From: Lachnospiraceae bacterium UBA1748
GTDB taxonomy: Bacteria > Bacillota > Clostridia > Lachnospirales > Lachnospiraceae
DNA: 38,843 bases
Assembly: GCA_002314855.1 (NCBI GenBank)
Contig: DCHQ01000060.1
Coordinates: forward strand, 1 to 38,843
Direction: 5' to 3'
Shown here: positions 25,711 through 34,595 of the stretch, piece after piece
How positions within the stretch are numbered: position 1 is the first letter of the stretch
Layout of the letters: each line of letters starts with the position of its first letter
The notes under the pieces: generated by a model
Seen by the model: the letters and a program-made list of their open reading frames with translations, nothing else
What the model was told of the DNA's origin: nothing
Database searches by the model: none
Made by a program: the position numbers and the translations under genes

Positions 25711-26694
25711 TTATAACATGTGAGCTCTGATTTCCTCACCTGATAATGGTGAAAGCATTGCTGGAGCCACATCAAATACTGTCTTACAACCTGTGTCACC
25801 CTTCTTATTCATTCTGTCAACTGCTCTTGCATAAGCAACAAGAACGCTGGCTGTAAACTCTGGGTTAGAATCAAGTGTGAGCTTGTACTCAATTACATGC
25901 TTATTCTCATTATTAAAGCCTGTAACACCTGTTCTGATAACACATCCACCGTGAGGAAGACCTGCATGATTAGCATCCATCTCTTCCTTAGTGATGAAAT
26001 TAACAGTTGTATCGTAATCAGAGAAGTAGTTAGGCATCTCCACGATCTCCTTCTCAATCTTAGCCTTATCAGCGCCTTCAGCTGCAACTACGTAAACAAG
26101 TCTTGTATGCTTTTCACGTGTTGTAAGCTCTGGATTCTCACCATTTCTTACCTTCTCGAGAGCTGCATCTACAGGAATTGTGTACTGTCTAGCATCTACA
26201 ACACCCTCGATTCTTCTAACTGCATCTGAGTGACCCTGGCTTACGCCCTTGCCCCAGAATGTATAATCCTTACCATCAAGAAGGATTGAGTTAGCATATA
26301 ATCTGTTAAGTGAGAACATACCTGGATCCCATCCACATGAGATAAGAGCTGTCTTACCAGCAGCCTTTGCAGCTGAATCAACATTAGCAAAGTGCTCTGG
26401 GATACGAGCATGTGTATCAAAACTGTCAATAACGTTGAAATCCTTAGCAATGGCAGGAGTCATTGTTGGAAGATCTGTTGCACTACCACCACATACAATC
26501 ATAACATCGATATCATTCTTATAATTGGCAGCATCATCTAATGAATATACATTAACATTAGGAGTCTTAATATTCACATTATCAGGATTTCTTCTAGTGA
26601 ATACAGCCTTAAGCTCCATATCATTAGCCTTGGAAATAGCAGCTTCTACGCCCTTACCAAGATTACCATAACCTACGATACCAATTCTTGTCAT
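25711..26694 (-). CDS. ddh: meso-Diaminopimelate dehydrogenase
   Basis: This NADPH enzyme converts tetrahydrodipicolinate and ammonia to meso-diaminopimelate in one step, giving both lysine and the peptidoglycan crosslinker. The 327-residue start (MTRIGIVGYG) is chosen over a GTG four codons upstream because AAAGGTGG lies 8 bases before this ATG. Motifs are the dinucleotide loop GYGNLG (8-13), SFDTHARIPEH (91-101), CGWDPGM (120-126) and WGKGVSQGHSDAVRRI (147-162), all matching the Corynebacterium-type enzyme. It is the first gene of the operon ddh-asnS-asnA-capA. The operon joins two ammonia-assimilating steps (ddh and asnA). Confidence 0.95.
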   Translation of the reverse strand: MTRIGIVGYGNLGKGVEAAISKANDMELKAVFTRRNPDNVNIKTPNVNVYSLDDAANYKNDIDVMIVCGGSATDLPTMTPAIAKDFNVIDSFDTHARIPEHFANVDSAAKAAGKTALISCGWDPGMFSLNRLYANSILLDGKDYTFWGKGVSQGHSDAVRRIEGVVDARQYTIPVDAALEKVRNGENPELTTREKHTRLVYVVAAEGADKAKIEKEIVEMPNYFSDYDTTVNFITKEEMDANHAGLPHGGCVIRTGVTGFNNENKHVIEYKLTLDSNPEFTASVLVAYARAVDRMNKKGDTGCKTVFDVAPAMLSPLSGEEIRAHML

Positions 26695-26744
26695 AATTGT
26701 TACCACCTTTCACGTTATAAATTTAAATATAAAAAAACACTTTA

Positions 26745-26772
26745 ATTATAGCACTTTCGCTATATTTCACAA
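26745..26772 (-). promoter_or_regulatory. Promoter of the ddh-asnS-asnA-capA operon
   Basis: TTGTGA (26772-26767) and a perfect TATAAT (26750-26745) are spaced by 16 bases on the minus strand. The leader would be about 45 bases. The adjacent plus-strand TATACT at 26840-26845 may serve the divergent GH5 gene, but no -35 box fits it. Confidence 0.55.
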
Positions 26773-26882
26773 TGTATTTTCATTAAAATTAACAAGATTT
26801 TTTAGGCCTTATTTGCAAGTATTTTTTAGTAAAATCTAATATACTAATGTTTGAACAATATACAAAAAGAGGATATAACAAA

Positions 26883-27857
26883 ATGAAAACAATTACACTT
26901 GATAGAAATGGCAAAAAGACCGCCTACGGTCAGCACGGACATTTATCTGTTTCTGGAAAGAATATGGTTGATGCTAATGGTAACATAGTACAGCTTCGTG
27001 GTATTAGCACACATAATCTTTCATCTTATCCAGAGTATGTCTGCAATGAATGCTTCACATCGCTTGTTGATAATTATGACGTTACCGTAATGAGACTGGC
27101 TATGTACTCAGCAGTAGCCGATGGCGACAATGGATATTCTGACGGCGACGATGCTCACAGAGACGAACTTGAAAAATTAATTCTTAGCGGAGTCCAAATA
27201 TGTGCTGAACTTGGTATTTATTGTATCGTCGACTGGCATATCTTGTTTGATTATGATCCTAATATGAACATCGACATGGCCATTAAGTTTTGGAAAAAGC
27301 TCTGCCCTATTCTTAAGGAGTATGACAATGTAATAATAGAAATATGTAACGAACCTAATATGAATTTTGATACCGGCTACAAGGTTACATGGGACGAGAT
27401 TTCAGTGTTTGCTAACAAGGTTATACCTGTAATAAAAGAGATTGATGATAGCAAGATAATTGTGGTAGGTACTCCTACATGGTCGCAAGACGTTGACATT
27501 GCATCTAACTCTCCACTTAAATACGACAACATCATGTACACACTACACTTCTACGCTGACACTCATCGCGATGAAGTTAGAGACAAGGCTGGGTATGCTC
27601 TTGCTAAAAATCTTCCAATATTTGTTACAGAATTTGGAGTTGGTGATGCACTTGGTGATGGAATCATCAATGACGAACAGTCAGATATATGGATAAAGCT
27701 TCTTAATGACAACTCCATAAGCTATGTTATATGGAACCTGTCAAACAAAGCTGAAACATCATCTATCATAAAAGCTGACTGCACCAAACTTGGAGCCTTT
27801 ACTGATGATGACCTGACCGAATCAGGAAAGCGAATGAAGAAGTATATGAATATATAA
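26883..27857 (+). CDS. GH5 endoglucanase (subfamily 2-like) without signal peptide
   Basis: The 324-residue protein is a complete GH5 beta-1,4-glucanase domain. The start MKTITL is chosen because GAGGA lies about 9 bases upstream; a longer frame from 26847 has no ribosome site. Motifs follow the Bacillus EglS pattern: LRGISTHNL (38-46), YCIVDWHIL (113-121), acid/base Glu157 in CNEPN, GTPTWSQDV (196-204), LHFYADTH (221-228) and nucleophile Glu250 in FVTEFG. The Trp that usually follows the nucleophile is Phe251. There is no signal peptide, membrane segment or binding module, so it should act in the cytoplasm on imported cello-oligosaccharides or similar glucans. It converges on the GH8 gene and shares a terminator with it. 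Confidence 0.92.
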   Translation: MKTITLDRNGKKTAYGQHGHLSVSGKNMVDANGNIVQLRGISTHNLSSYPEYVCNECFTSLVDNYDVTVMRLAMYSAVADGDNGYSDGDDAHRDELEKLILSGVQICAELGIYCIVDWHILFDYDPNMNIDMAIKFWKKLCPILKEYDNVIIEICNEPNMNFDTGYKVTWDEISVFANKVIPVIKEIDDSKIIVVGTPTWSQDVDIASNSPLKYDNIMYTLHFYADTHRDEVRDKAGYALAKNLPIFVTEFGVGDALGDGIINDEQSDIWIKLLNDNSISYVIWNLSNKAETSSIIKADCTKLGAFTDDDLTESGKRMKKYMNI

Positions 27858-27866
27858 TAGTAATAC

Positions 27867-27896
27867 AAAAGGTCGAAGCAAACGCTTCGACCTTTT
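27867..27896. terminator. Shared bidirectional terminator of the GH5 and GH8 genes
   Basis: A perfect 13-bp stem, AAAAGGTCGAAGC (27867-27879) with its complement (27884-27896), has the loop AAAC. A- and T-tails on both sides allow it to act on both strands. The same 5' arm and loop start recur at the right end of the window. Confidence 0.92.
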
Positions 27897-27913
27897 AATT
27901 TCTAATCATATGA

Positions 27914-29083
27914 CTATTTATAAAATCTGTAATTACCTGAGAGCGCCATCATAGCAAACAGCTGTAAGCAGTTATCATAATAGCGTCTCTCGCCTGTTCT
28001 AAGCGGCGTATTCCAGAATAGTTTTACAGCATTAATGGCGTCCTGGCTCATTTCACCTGGCTTTGATGCAAGCGCGCTCATTGCATTTGTCGCAAGAAGT
28101 GCATAAGGATGCATAACCTTATCACCAAGTGTTTCATGGGAGGTCTTAGTTCCGTCTATTTCAAATATTGGATAAGCAGGCTCACCGTCAACCATTTCGC
28201 ATTTATCTTCATAAAAAAGTCTAATCTTCTTGGCTATATCTATCGCCCAATCATCTGCCTCAAACCACGAATAATCAAGAGCTATATTGGCTATTGTTCT
28301 ATAAGCATCTGAATAGAACCAGTCATGTCTCCAGCCAAAATTATTGGCTACATGAGGTCTATTATTAGGACTACCATCGTACTCTGCATATTCGGCACTC
28401 ATACCTGTTTCTGGGTGACATGCTTTCTTTAAATATTTTCTAGACTCCGTAGCAGTAAGTTTCCAAAGCTCTTTATCTTCTCCTGCAAGCTCCGCATACA
28501 TTTCATAAAAATGTGGCAAATGATAAGATGGATCTGTCCAATCACACTCACATATAAACTTAATGTAATGATTTTCAGGATCCCACATTGGATTAGATCC
28601 ATGAACTGCTGTTCTTAGAATATCTTTGGCATGCTTTGAATATTCAAATACGCCCTGACCGTCGCCCCATTTTCTTGAAGCAAAAAGAAGTGCCATTGCA
28701 AAGAATTCCTCACCATCAGGTGCTGGACCCTCAGAACGACTGCTGCCATCAAGATTACATGACCACCTAAAATACCCTGCATTAGGACCTTTATCAAGAT
28801 GCATATATGTCCATGTCCACTTCCATATACGGTCAAACTCTTCCTTCTTATCAAGCTGAAGGCACATCATCATACCATAACTCATTCCCTCTGTACGGAC
28901 ATCATTATTGCCAGTATCAGTCATAAAGCCCATATCATCCCCAACTGGATAATATACTCTAACTCCTTCCTCACCATAAAACATGGTTTGGAACATATTC
29001 TCAAGTCTGTCACTTATTTCCTTCTCATCATAACCAAGCTCTGCGAATACATTTCTAAATATCCCTGTTTCATATGCACTCAT
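27914..29083 (-). CDS. GH8 reducing-end xylose-releasing exo-oligoxylanase (Rex-like)
   Basis: The start MSAYETG (389 residues) is chosen because GGAGGG lies 7 bases upstream; an ATG six codons earlier overlaps that site. The (alpha/alpha)6 GH8 domain fills the protein. Key segments are TEGMSYGMMM (64-73, general acid Glu65) and PAPDGEEFFAMALLFASRKW (120-139, Asp123), very close to the Bacillus halodurans Rex pattern. Rex enzymes remove xylose from the reducing end of xylo-oligosaccharides. As in known Rex proteins there is no signal peptide, so the site is cytoplasmic. A GH8 chitosanase or cellulase is less likely given these motifs. It faces the GH5 gene, and gmd lies upstream across a terminator. 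Confidence 0.9.
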   Translation of the reverse strand: MSAYETGIFRNVFAELGYDEKEISDRLENMFQTMFYGEEGVRVYYPVGDDMGFMTDTGNNDVRTEGMSYGMMMCLQLDKKEEFDRIWKWTWTYMHLDKGPNAGYFRWSCNLDGSSRSEGPAPDGEEFFAMALLFASRKWGDGQGVFEYSKHAKDILRTAVHGSNPMWDPENHYIKFICECDWTDPSYHLPHFYEMYAELAGEDKELWKLTATESRKYLKKACHPETGMSAEYAEYDGSPNNRPHVANNFGWRHDWFYSDAYRTIANIALDYSWFEADDWAIDIAKKIRLFYEDKCEMVDGEPAYPIFEIDGTKTSHETLGDKVMHPYALLATNAMSALASKPGEMSQDAINAVKLFWNTPLRTGERRYYDNCLQLFAMMALSGNYRFYK

Positions 29084-29152
29084 AGGTAGCCCTCCATTCA
29101 TTTATCTATCATTATCTTATCATTTTATCCATAAAAAAACACACTTTAAAAC

Positions 29153-29191
29153 AAAAAAACAGGAGCATTGTTTCATAACAAATACTCCTGT
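29153..29191 (-). terminator. gmd terminator
   Basis: ACAGGAG (29159-29165) pairs with CTCCTGT (29185-29191), and inner TTGTT/AACAA bases extend the stem. A run of seven U follows on the minus strand. Confidence 0.75.
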
Positions 29192-29210
29192 TACACACTA
29201 ATACTAAAAT

Positions 29211-29234
29211 GGACCTCTAACCCCGTCCCCAGGT
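29211..29234. repeat. GC-rich REP-like sequence after gmd
   Basis: This short stretch is far richer in G and C than its surroundings. On the minus strand it contains CCTGGGGACGGGGTTAGAGG followed by TCC, with GGAC and GTCC arms around a 10-base loop. It recalls short palindromes spread by Y1 (IS200/REP-type) transposases in Clostridia. No second copy was seen in the window, so this is tentative. Confidence 0.35.
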
Positions 29235-29235
29235 A

Positions 29236-30324
29236 CTATTTTACTACGCCCTTTTCAAGGTACTCAGCAAGGTTAGTACGAATATGCTCCTCAGCACGCT
29301 CTACTGCAACCTTCTCCATATCATGCTCTACCATAATCTTAACAAGCTCTTCAAATGAAGTCTTTGTAGGGTTCCAGCCAAGCTCTGTTCTTGCCTTAGT
29401 AGGATCACCCCAAAGATTTACAACATCTGTTGGACGGTAAAAGTCTGGTGATACCTCTACAAGTACCTTATCCGATGCCTTGTCAATACCCTTCTCATCC
29501 ATGCCTTCACCCTTCCACTCAAGCTCTATTCCAGCATGATGGAATGCTAGAGTAGCGAACTCACGTACTGAATGCTGAACTCCTGTTGCAATAACAAAAT
29601 CCTCTGGCTTGTCATTCTGTAAGATAAGCCACATACATTCCACATAATCCTTGGCATATCCCCAGTCACGAAGTGATGAAAGATTACCAAGATAAAGCTT
29701 ATCCTGCTTACCCTGAGCAATTCGAGATGCTGCAAGAGTTATCTTTCTTGTAACAAATGTCTCGCCTCTACGCTCTGATTCATGATTGAACAAAATACCA
29801 GAACAGGCAAACATATTGTAAGCCTCACGATACTCTTTAACAATCCAGAAACCATACTGCTTTGCTACCGCATAAGGGCTGTATGGGTGGAATGGAGTTT
29901 TCTCATTCTGAGGAACCTCTTCAACCTTACCATAAAGCTCGGATGTAGATGCCTGATATATTTTACAAGTTTCAGCAAGTCCGCAAAGACGAACTGCCTC
30001 AAGAACTCTTAATACGCCTGTCGCAACAACATCAGCCGTATACTCAGGAACATCAAATGACACCTGAACATGACTCTGCGCCGCAAGATTATAAATCTCG
30101 TCAGGTCTAATAGAACTTACTAAAGCCATGATGCTAGATGAATCTGATAAATCACCATAGTGAAGGTGGAAGTTAGCCACACCTTCAAGGTGAGCAATAC
30201 GCTCTCTATAATCAACACTGGAACGACGAATAACGCCATGAACCTCATAGCCCTTATCAAGAAGGAACTCTGCAAGATAAGAACCATCCTGTCCTGTTAC
30301 ACCAGTAATAATCGCTTTTTTCAT
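29236..30324 (-). CDS. gmd: GDP-mannose 4,6-dehydratase
   Basis: The 362-residue short-chain dehydrogenase turns GDP-mannose into GDP-4-keto-6-deoxymannose, precursor of GDP-fucose, GDP-rhamnose or GDP-perosamine. It shows the NADP loop TGVTGQDGSYL (7-17), catalytic STSELYG (126-132) and the Tyr151...Lys155 pair in YSPYAVAKQY. The insert SERRGETFVTRKIT (183-196) is diagnostic of the GDP-mannose enzyme and binds substrate. No fucose synthase or other partner that uses the product is next to it, so the final sugar is unknown. AAGGAG lies 7 bases before the ATG. It follows mfd by 72 bases with no terminator between them. Confidence 0.95.
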   Translation of the reverse strand: MKKAIITGVTGQDGSYLAEFLLDKGYEVHGVIRRSSVDYRERIAHLEGVANFHLHYGDLSDSSSIMALVSSIRPDEIYNLAAQSHVQVSFDVPEYTADVVATGVLRVLEAVRLCGLAETCKIYQASTSELYGKVEEVPQNEKTPFHPYSPYAVAKQYGFWIVKEYREAYNMFACSGILFNHESERRGETFVTRKITLAASRIAQGKQDKLYLGNLSSLRDWGYAKDYVECMWLILQNDKPEDFVIATGVQHSVREFATLAFHHAGIELEWKGEGMDEKGIDKASDKVLVEVSPDFYRPTDVVNLWGDPTKARTELGWNPTKTSFEELVKIMVEHDMEKVAVERAEEHIRTNLAEYLEKGVVK

Positions 30325-30396
30325 TTTGTACTCCTTAATTCAATTAACAAATTATCACTTAATACAATAACATTATATAAGCATAATATCAACTTA

Positions 30397-33300
30397 TTAT
30401 AATTCATTGTCATCGTCTTCACTAGGTTTTTCAGTTTCGTATAGCATAGCCATATTGCCCAGCAATTCTTCCATTTTCTCAAGCAAAAGTTCCTCATCCT
30501 TTTCTACGAGACCGACTATCTGATACAGAAGAACAAATTCCGGATTTCCCTTTGTATTAAGCCTAAGTTCTCCGCCATATTCATTAAGAAGAAATGGAAT
30601 CTTTTCAACTTTAACAGGCGCTTTTGGATTCATAACAAGGCGAATACGACCTGCTCTGCCACGTACTTCATCGATATAAAGCTTGGTAGCCCTGCTTTTA
30701 ATGAGTGCAACCCTTAATAGATATCTGACCTGAACTGGTACGCTTCCAAATCGGTCGCGCATTTCATCCATCATATCACTAATATCCTCTTCACTCTCAA
30801 TGCTGGCAATACGCTTGTACATATCGAGTTTCTGAGATTCATTTACAATATATTCAGCAGGAATAAAAGCACCCACGTCAAGATCAACCGATGATGAATA
30901 TGCAGTAACTGTTCGAACACCCTGCTCGTATCTAATTGCCTCCTCAAGCATACGACAGTATAAATCATATCCAACAGCTTCCATATGACCATGCTGAGCC
31001 TTTCCAAGAAGGTTTCCAGCACCTCGTATTTCAAGATCTCTCATGGCAATCTTAAATCCACTACCAAGTTCTGTGAACTCCTTAATGGCAGCCAGTCTTT
31101 TCTCAGCTGTTTCTTTAAGTAACTTATTCTTCTGATACATAAGAAAAGCAAAAGATGTTCGACTCGATCTTCCAACACGGCCCCTTAGCTGATACAACTG
31201 GGAAAGTCCAAGCTGATCCGAATCATGAATAATCATGGTATTTACATTTGGAATGTCAAGACCCGTCTCAATAATGGTTGTGGAAACCAGAACATCTATT
31301 TCATGATTAACAAATTCCATCATGATTACTTCCAGTTCCGATTCCTTCATTTGGCCATGTGCAAATGCCACTCTCGCATCTGGAACAAGGCTTGCGACAC
31401 TTTCTGCAATTCTATCTATATCATTGACCTTATTATAAACGTAGTATACCTGGCCACCTCTGGACAGCTCTCTGTTAATGGCCTCTCTTACCATTTCTTC
31501 ATTGTACTCAAGCACATAGGTTTGAATAGGAAGTCTGTCAAGTGGAGGTTCTTCCAAAAGACTCATGTCACGTATACCGACAAGACTCATATGAAGTGTT
31601 CTTGGAATAGGAGTTGCAGTGAGCGTAAGCACATCGACATTCTCCTTCATTTCCTTAATTCTTTCCTTATGATTCACTCCAAAACGCTGTTCCTCATCGA
31701 CAATAAGCAGGCCTAGATCTTTGAATTCTACATCCTTTGATAAAAGTCTATGAGTACCAATAATAATATCAACCAATCCTTTTTTTAGATCCGCAAGGGT
31801 CTGCTTCACTTCCTTGGTTGTACAAAAACGTGATAAAGGACGCACCTTAACTGGATATTGTTTCATACGCTCAGCAAAAGTATTGTAATGCTGCTGAGCC
31901 AGGATAGTTGTAGGCACCAGGTACGCCACCTGTTTACCTTCCTGTACCGCCTTAAAGGCAGCACGTATTGCCACCTCTGTTTTACCAAAGCCAACATCTC
32001 CGCACACCAGTCTATCCATAATTTTAGTACTTTCCATATCGTCCTTGGTTGCAGCTATAGCTTCAAGCTGATCATCAGTTTCCTGAAATGGAAACATTTC
32101 CTCAAATTCTTTCTGCCATACTGTATCCACACCAAACTTGTGACCATGGCGCTCACTACGAACAGCATATAAATGTACAAGTTCTTTGGCTATATCTCTG
32201 GTCGCTGCCTCAACCTTGGTCCTTGTCTTATTCCACTCAGAAGAACCAAGCTTATTAAGCTTATGCTTCTTGCTGTCAGCGCCGGCATAGAACTGAACCT
32301 TATCAAAATTGGATGCAAGCACATAAAGATTTCCACCATCGCGGTATTCAATCTTCATATAATCCTTTTCGATATGTTCTACTTCCAGCTTTTCTATACC
32401 TCTGTATATTCCAAGCCCATGATTCTCATGTATTACATAATCGCCGACCTTAAGATCTTCGTATGAAGCCACTTTAGTTCCGCCAGTGAACTTAGGCTTT
32501 TTACGTTTCTTCTTAGTACGATCACTGCCAAATATATCAGCCTCAGAAATAACCGTGAAACCAATCTCCGGATATTCAAAACCTGTACGAAGATGACCAT
32601 ATATAGTAAATATCTGTCCTTTTACAAGTTCCTTGTCCATATCCTCTGTAAAGCTTGCAATAACGCCCTCATCTGTAAGGTCCTCAGCAAGCCTCATAGC
32701 TCTTGTTCTGGATGGAGACACAATAACCACACGGTTACCATTCTTTTTTAATTTCCCAAGCTCGTTAACAAGAAGTCTAAAGCTTCCATTATACGAAGAC
32801 AGACTTCTGGCCGAAATAGCATAATCAGCCTTATAACTAAAAACAGGATTGCTTTCGACAAGAACCGACATTCCAACAAGTCGATTTCTTTGAAGCATTG
32901 AAACAACCGACTCACTACTTCTAAGAATATTAGCCTGACCTGGAAGGATATATCCCTTCTCAAGACGACTCCTCATACTTTCGCTGAATTCATATTCAAC
33001 AGCACCACCTCGAAGCACTGATTTTTCAGGTTCATCAAGGAATATGCAAGTATTCTTTAAGTCGAATAAATCTAAGAACGAACCTTTTTCTTCATAGAAA
33101 TAGGATATATAACTTTCAAGATTAAGACCGATATCAGTTTCAAGAAGATGTACTCTTAGCTCATCAATAAGGTTTTGTACTCTAAATGCCTTTTCATTCT
33201 CGCCGTTTTCTCTAAAGTTCTTAATGAGTTTATCTGCATCAGACTTCATGAGATGGAAGCCTTCTTCCTTCTGCTGCTTAGTAAGCATAAGCTCAGTAGC

Positions 33301-33963
33301 AGGAAGTATTTCTATTCTATCAAGATTTTCGATGGAACGCTGACTAAGCACATCAAAAGATCTTATTGAATCAACCTGATCCCCCCATAGTTCTATTCTG
33401 TACGGGTTTTCTTCTGTCAAATCAAATATATCAACAATACCACCACGAATTGAAAAATCGCCTCTATCCTGAGTCTGCGACACTTTGGTATAACCCATAT
33501 TGGTCAGTTTAATTGCAAGAGCTGCTTCCTCTATTATTCCACCCTTCACTATGCCTATACGGTTATTCAATATATCGTTTGCTGGAACTGCTGGAGCCAT
33601 AAAAGCATCAAAGGTTGTGATTACAACGCACTGCTCCCCTGACAAAACCTTTCTAAGCACCTTCATTCTGTCAATAGTTATCTGCTTACCATTGATATCT
33701 GCCTGATAGAAAATCAGATCCTTGGCAGGATAATACATGACCTCTTTATTAAAGAATCGATAATCTTCGTAAAGTGCCCTTGCCTTAAGATCGTTCTCAG
33801 CAACAACAATAGCGGCCCCAAAATCAGCCGCTAAAGAATTGATTATATGAACTTTTTCTATACCACTAGCTCCAGTTAGTCTAATAGAATTATTCTTCTT
33901 TAATAGAAGCTTACTTTCCTCAAACCACTTAAGCTCTTTTAATGGATTATTAATAATATTCAT
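30397..33963 (-). CDS. mfd: Transcription-repair coupling factor
   Basis: The 1188-residue Mfd removes stalled RNA polymerase from damaged DNA and recruits UvrA. It has an N-terminal UvrB-like part without ATPase activity (about 1-350), a CarD/RID-type polymerase-binding domain (about 504-560, DYVIHENHGLGIYRG), and a RecG-like translocase with Walker A GDVGFGKTEVA (about 650-660), DEEQRFG (about 755) and TATPIPRTLHMSL. The QLRGRVGRS motif VI follows, and the regulatory C-terminal domain closes the protein. The length is normal and the frame is intact. It starts 11 bases after pth with no good ribosome site, so it is probably coupled. The pth-mfd order is common in Firmicutes. Confidence 0.97.
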   Translation of the reverse strand: MNIINNPLKELKWFEESKLLLKKNNSIRLTGASGIEKVHIINSLAADFGAAIVVAENDLKARALYEDYRFFNKEVMYYPAKDLIFYQADINGKQITIDRMKVLRKVLSGEQCVVITTFDAFMAPAVPANDILNNRIGIVKGGIIEEAALAIKLTNMGYTKVSQTQDRGDFSIRGGIVDIFDLTEENPYRIELWGDQVDSIRSFDVLSQRSIENLDRIEILPATELMLTKQQKEEGFHLMKSDADKLIKNFRENGENEKAFRVQNLIDELRVHLLETDIGLNLESYISYFYEEKGSFLDLFDLKNTCIFLDEPEKSVLRGGAVEYEFSESMRSRLEKGYILPGQANILRSSESVVSMLQRNRLVGMSVLVESNPVFSYKADYAISARSLSSYNGSFRLLVNELGKLKKNGNRVVIVSPSRTRAMRLAEDLTDEGVIASFTEDMDKELVKGQIFTIYGHLRTGFEYPEIGFTVISEADIFGSDRTKKKRKKPKFTGGTKVASYEDLKVGDYVIHENHGLGIYRGIEKLEVEHIEKDYMKIEYRDGGNLYVLASNFDKVQFYAGADSKKHKLNKLGSSEWNKTRTKVEAATRDIAKELVHLYAVRSERHGHKFGVDTVWQKEFEEMFPFQETDDQLEAIAATKDDMESTKIMDRLVCGDVGFGKTEVAIRAAFKAVQEGKQVAYLVPTTILAQQHYNTFAERMKQYPVKVRPLSRFCTTKEVKQTLADLKKGLVDIIIGTHRLLSKDVEFKDLGLLIVDEEQRFGVNHKERIKEMKENVDVLTLTATPIPRTLHMSLVGIRDMSLLEEPPLDRLPIQTYVLEYNEEMVREAINRELSRGGQVYYVYNKVNDIDRIAESVASLVPDARVAFAHGQMKESELEVIMMEFVNHEIDVLVSTTIIETGLDIPNVNTMIIHDSDQLGLSQLYQLRGRVGRSSRTSFAFLMYQKNKLLKETAEKRLAAIKEFTELGSGFKIAMRDLEIRGAGNLLGKAQHGHMEAVGYDLYCRMLEEAIRYEQGVRTVTAYSSSVDLDVGAFIPAEYIVNESQKLDMYKRIASIESEEDISDMMDEMRDRFGSVPVQVRYLLRVALIKSRATKLYIDEVRGRAGRIRLVMNPKAPVKVEKIPFLLNEYGGELRLNTKGNPEFVLLYQIVGLVEKDEELLLEKMEELLGNMAMLYETEKPSEDDDNEL

Positions 33964-33974
33964 GGTTATGTAAG

Positions 33975-34544
33975 TTATTTCTTAGTATTATATATATTCA
34001 TAGCTTCATCGACGCCGCTATTCATCATGGCTACGACAGCTTTGCCCGCATTGTCATAGGCTTCTTTCATAACAGCCGCATCCTCTTCTGAAAAGTGTCC
34101 CAAAACATAATCAGCCAAATCGAAGCCCTTAGGCTTTTCTCCTACGCCAACTTTAACACGTAAAAAAACCTCTCCGCCAAGATGCTGAATTATATTCTTA
34201 ATTCCGTTATGTCCTCCGGCACTTCCTTTCTTTCTTATACGAAGCTGCCCAGGTTCAAGACTAATGTCATCATATACAACTATTAATTCTTCCTCTTCAT
34301 CTATTTTATAATAGTCTATAAGTTCACGAACACTCTCTCCGCTTAAATTCATAAAGGTTTGAGGCTTGGCTAGAATCACCTTCTGCCCTTCTATTACTCC
34401 TTTACCAAATATCGCCTTATGCTTAACTTCATTAACGCTAATATTGTACTTATCAGCCAGTGCATCTATCACCTGAAAACCCACGTTATGTCTGGTCTTT
34501 TCATATTTACTTCCTGGATTGCCCAGTCCCACTATTATATACAT
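33975..34544 (-). CDS. pth: Peptidyl-tRNA hydrolase
   Basis: Pth releases tRNA from peptidyl-tRNA that drops off ribosomes. The 189-residue sequence shows VGLGNPGSKYEKTRHNVGF (5-23) with catalytic His19, KPQTFMNLSG (60-69) and VVYDDISLEPGQLRIRKKGS with the conserved aspartate, then GGHNGIKNI. Length is standard. A GGGAG site lies 6 bases before the ATG. It precedes mfd and follows the membrane protein gene by 51 bases in the same direction, so these may share a transcript from the promoter at 35.8 kb. Confidence 0.97.
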   Translation of the reverse strand: MYIIVGLGNPGSKYEKTRHNVGFQVIDALADKYNISVNEVKHKAIFGKGVIEGQKVILAKPQTFMNLSGESVRELIDYYKIDEEEELIVVYDDISLEPGQLRIRKKGSAGGHNGIKNIIQHLGGEVFLRVKVGVGEKPKGFDLADYVLGHFSEEDAAVMKEAYDNAGKAVVAMMNSGVDEAMNIYNTKK

Positions 34545-34595
34545 ACTTGCTCCCTATATCTATATACTGTCAGTATAAATATTATTCCACTAACC

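Noticed and set aside
31225..31716. 163-codon plus-strand frame inside mfd
   Set aside because: Antisense to the Mfd helicase domain, whose motifs are intact; the translated product has no recognisable character.
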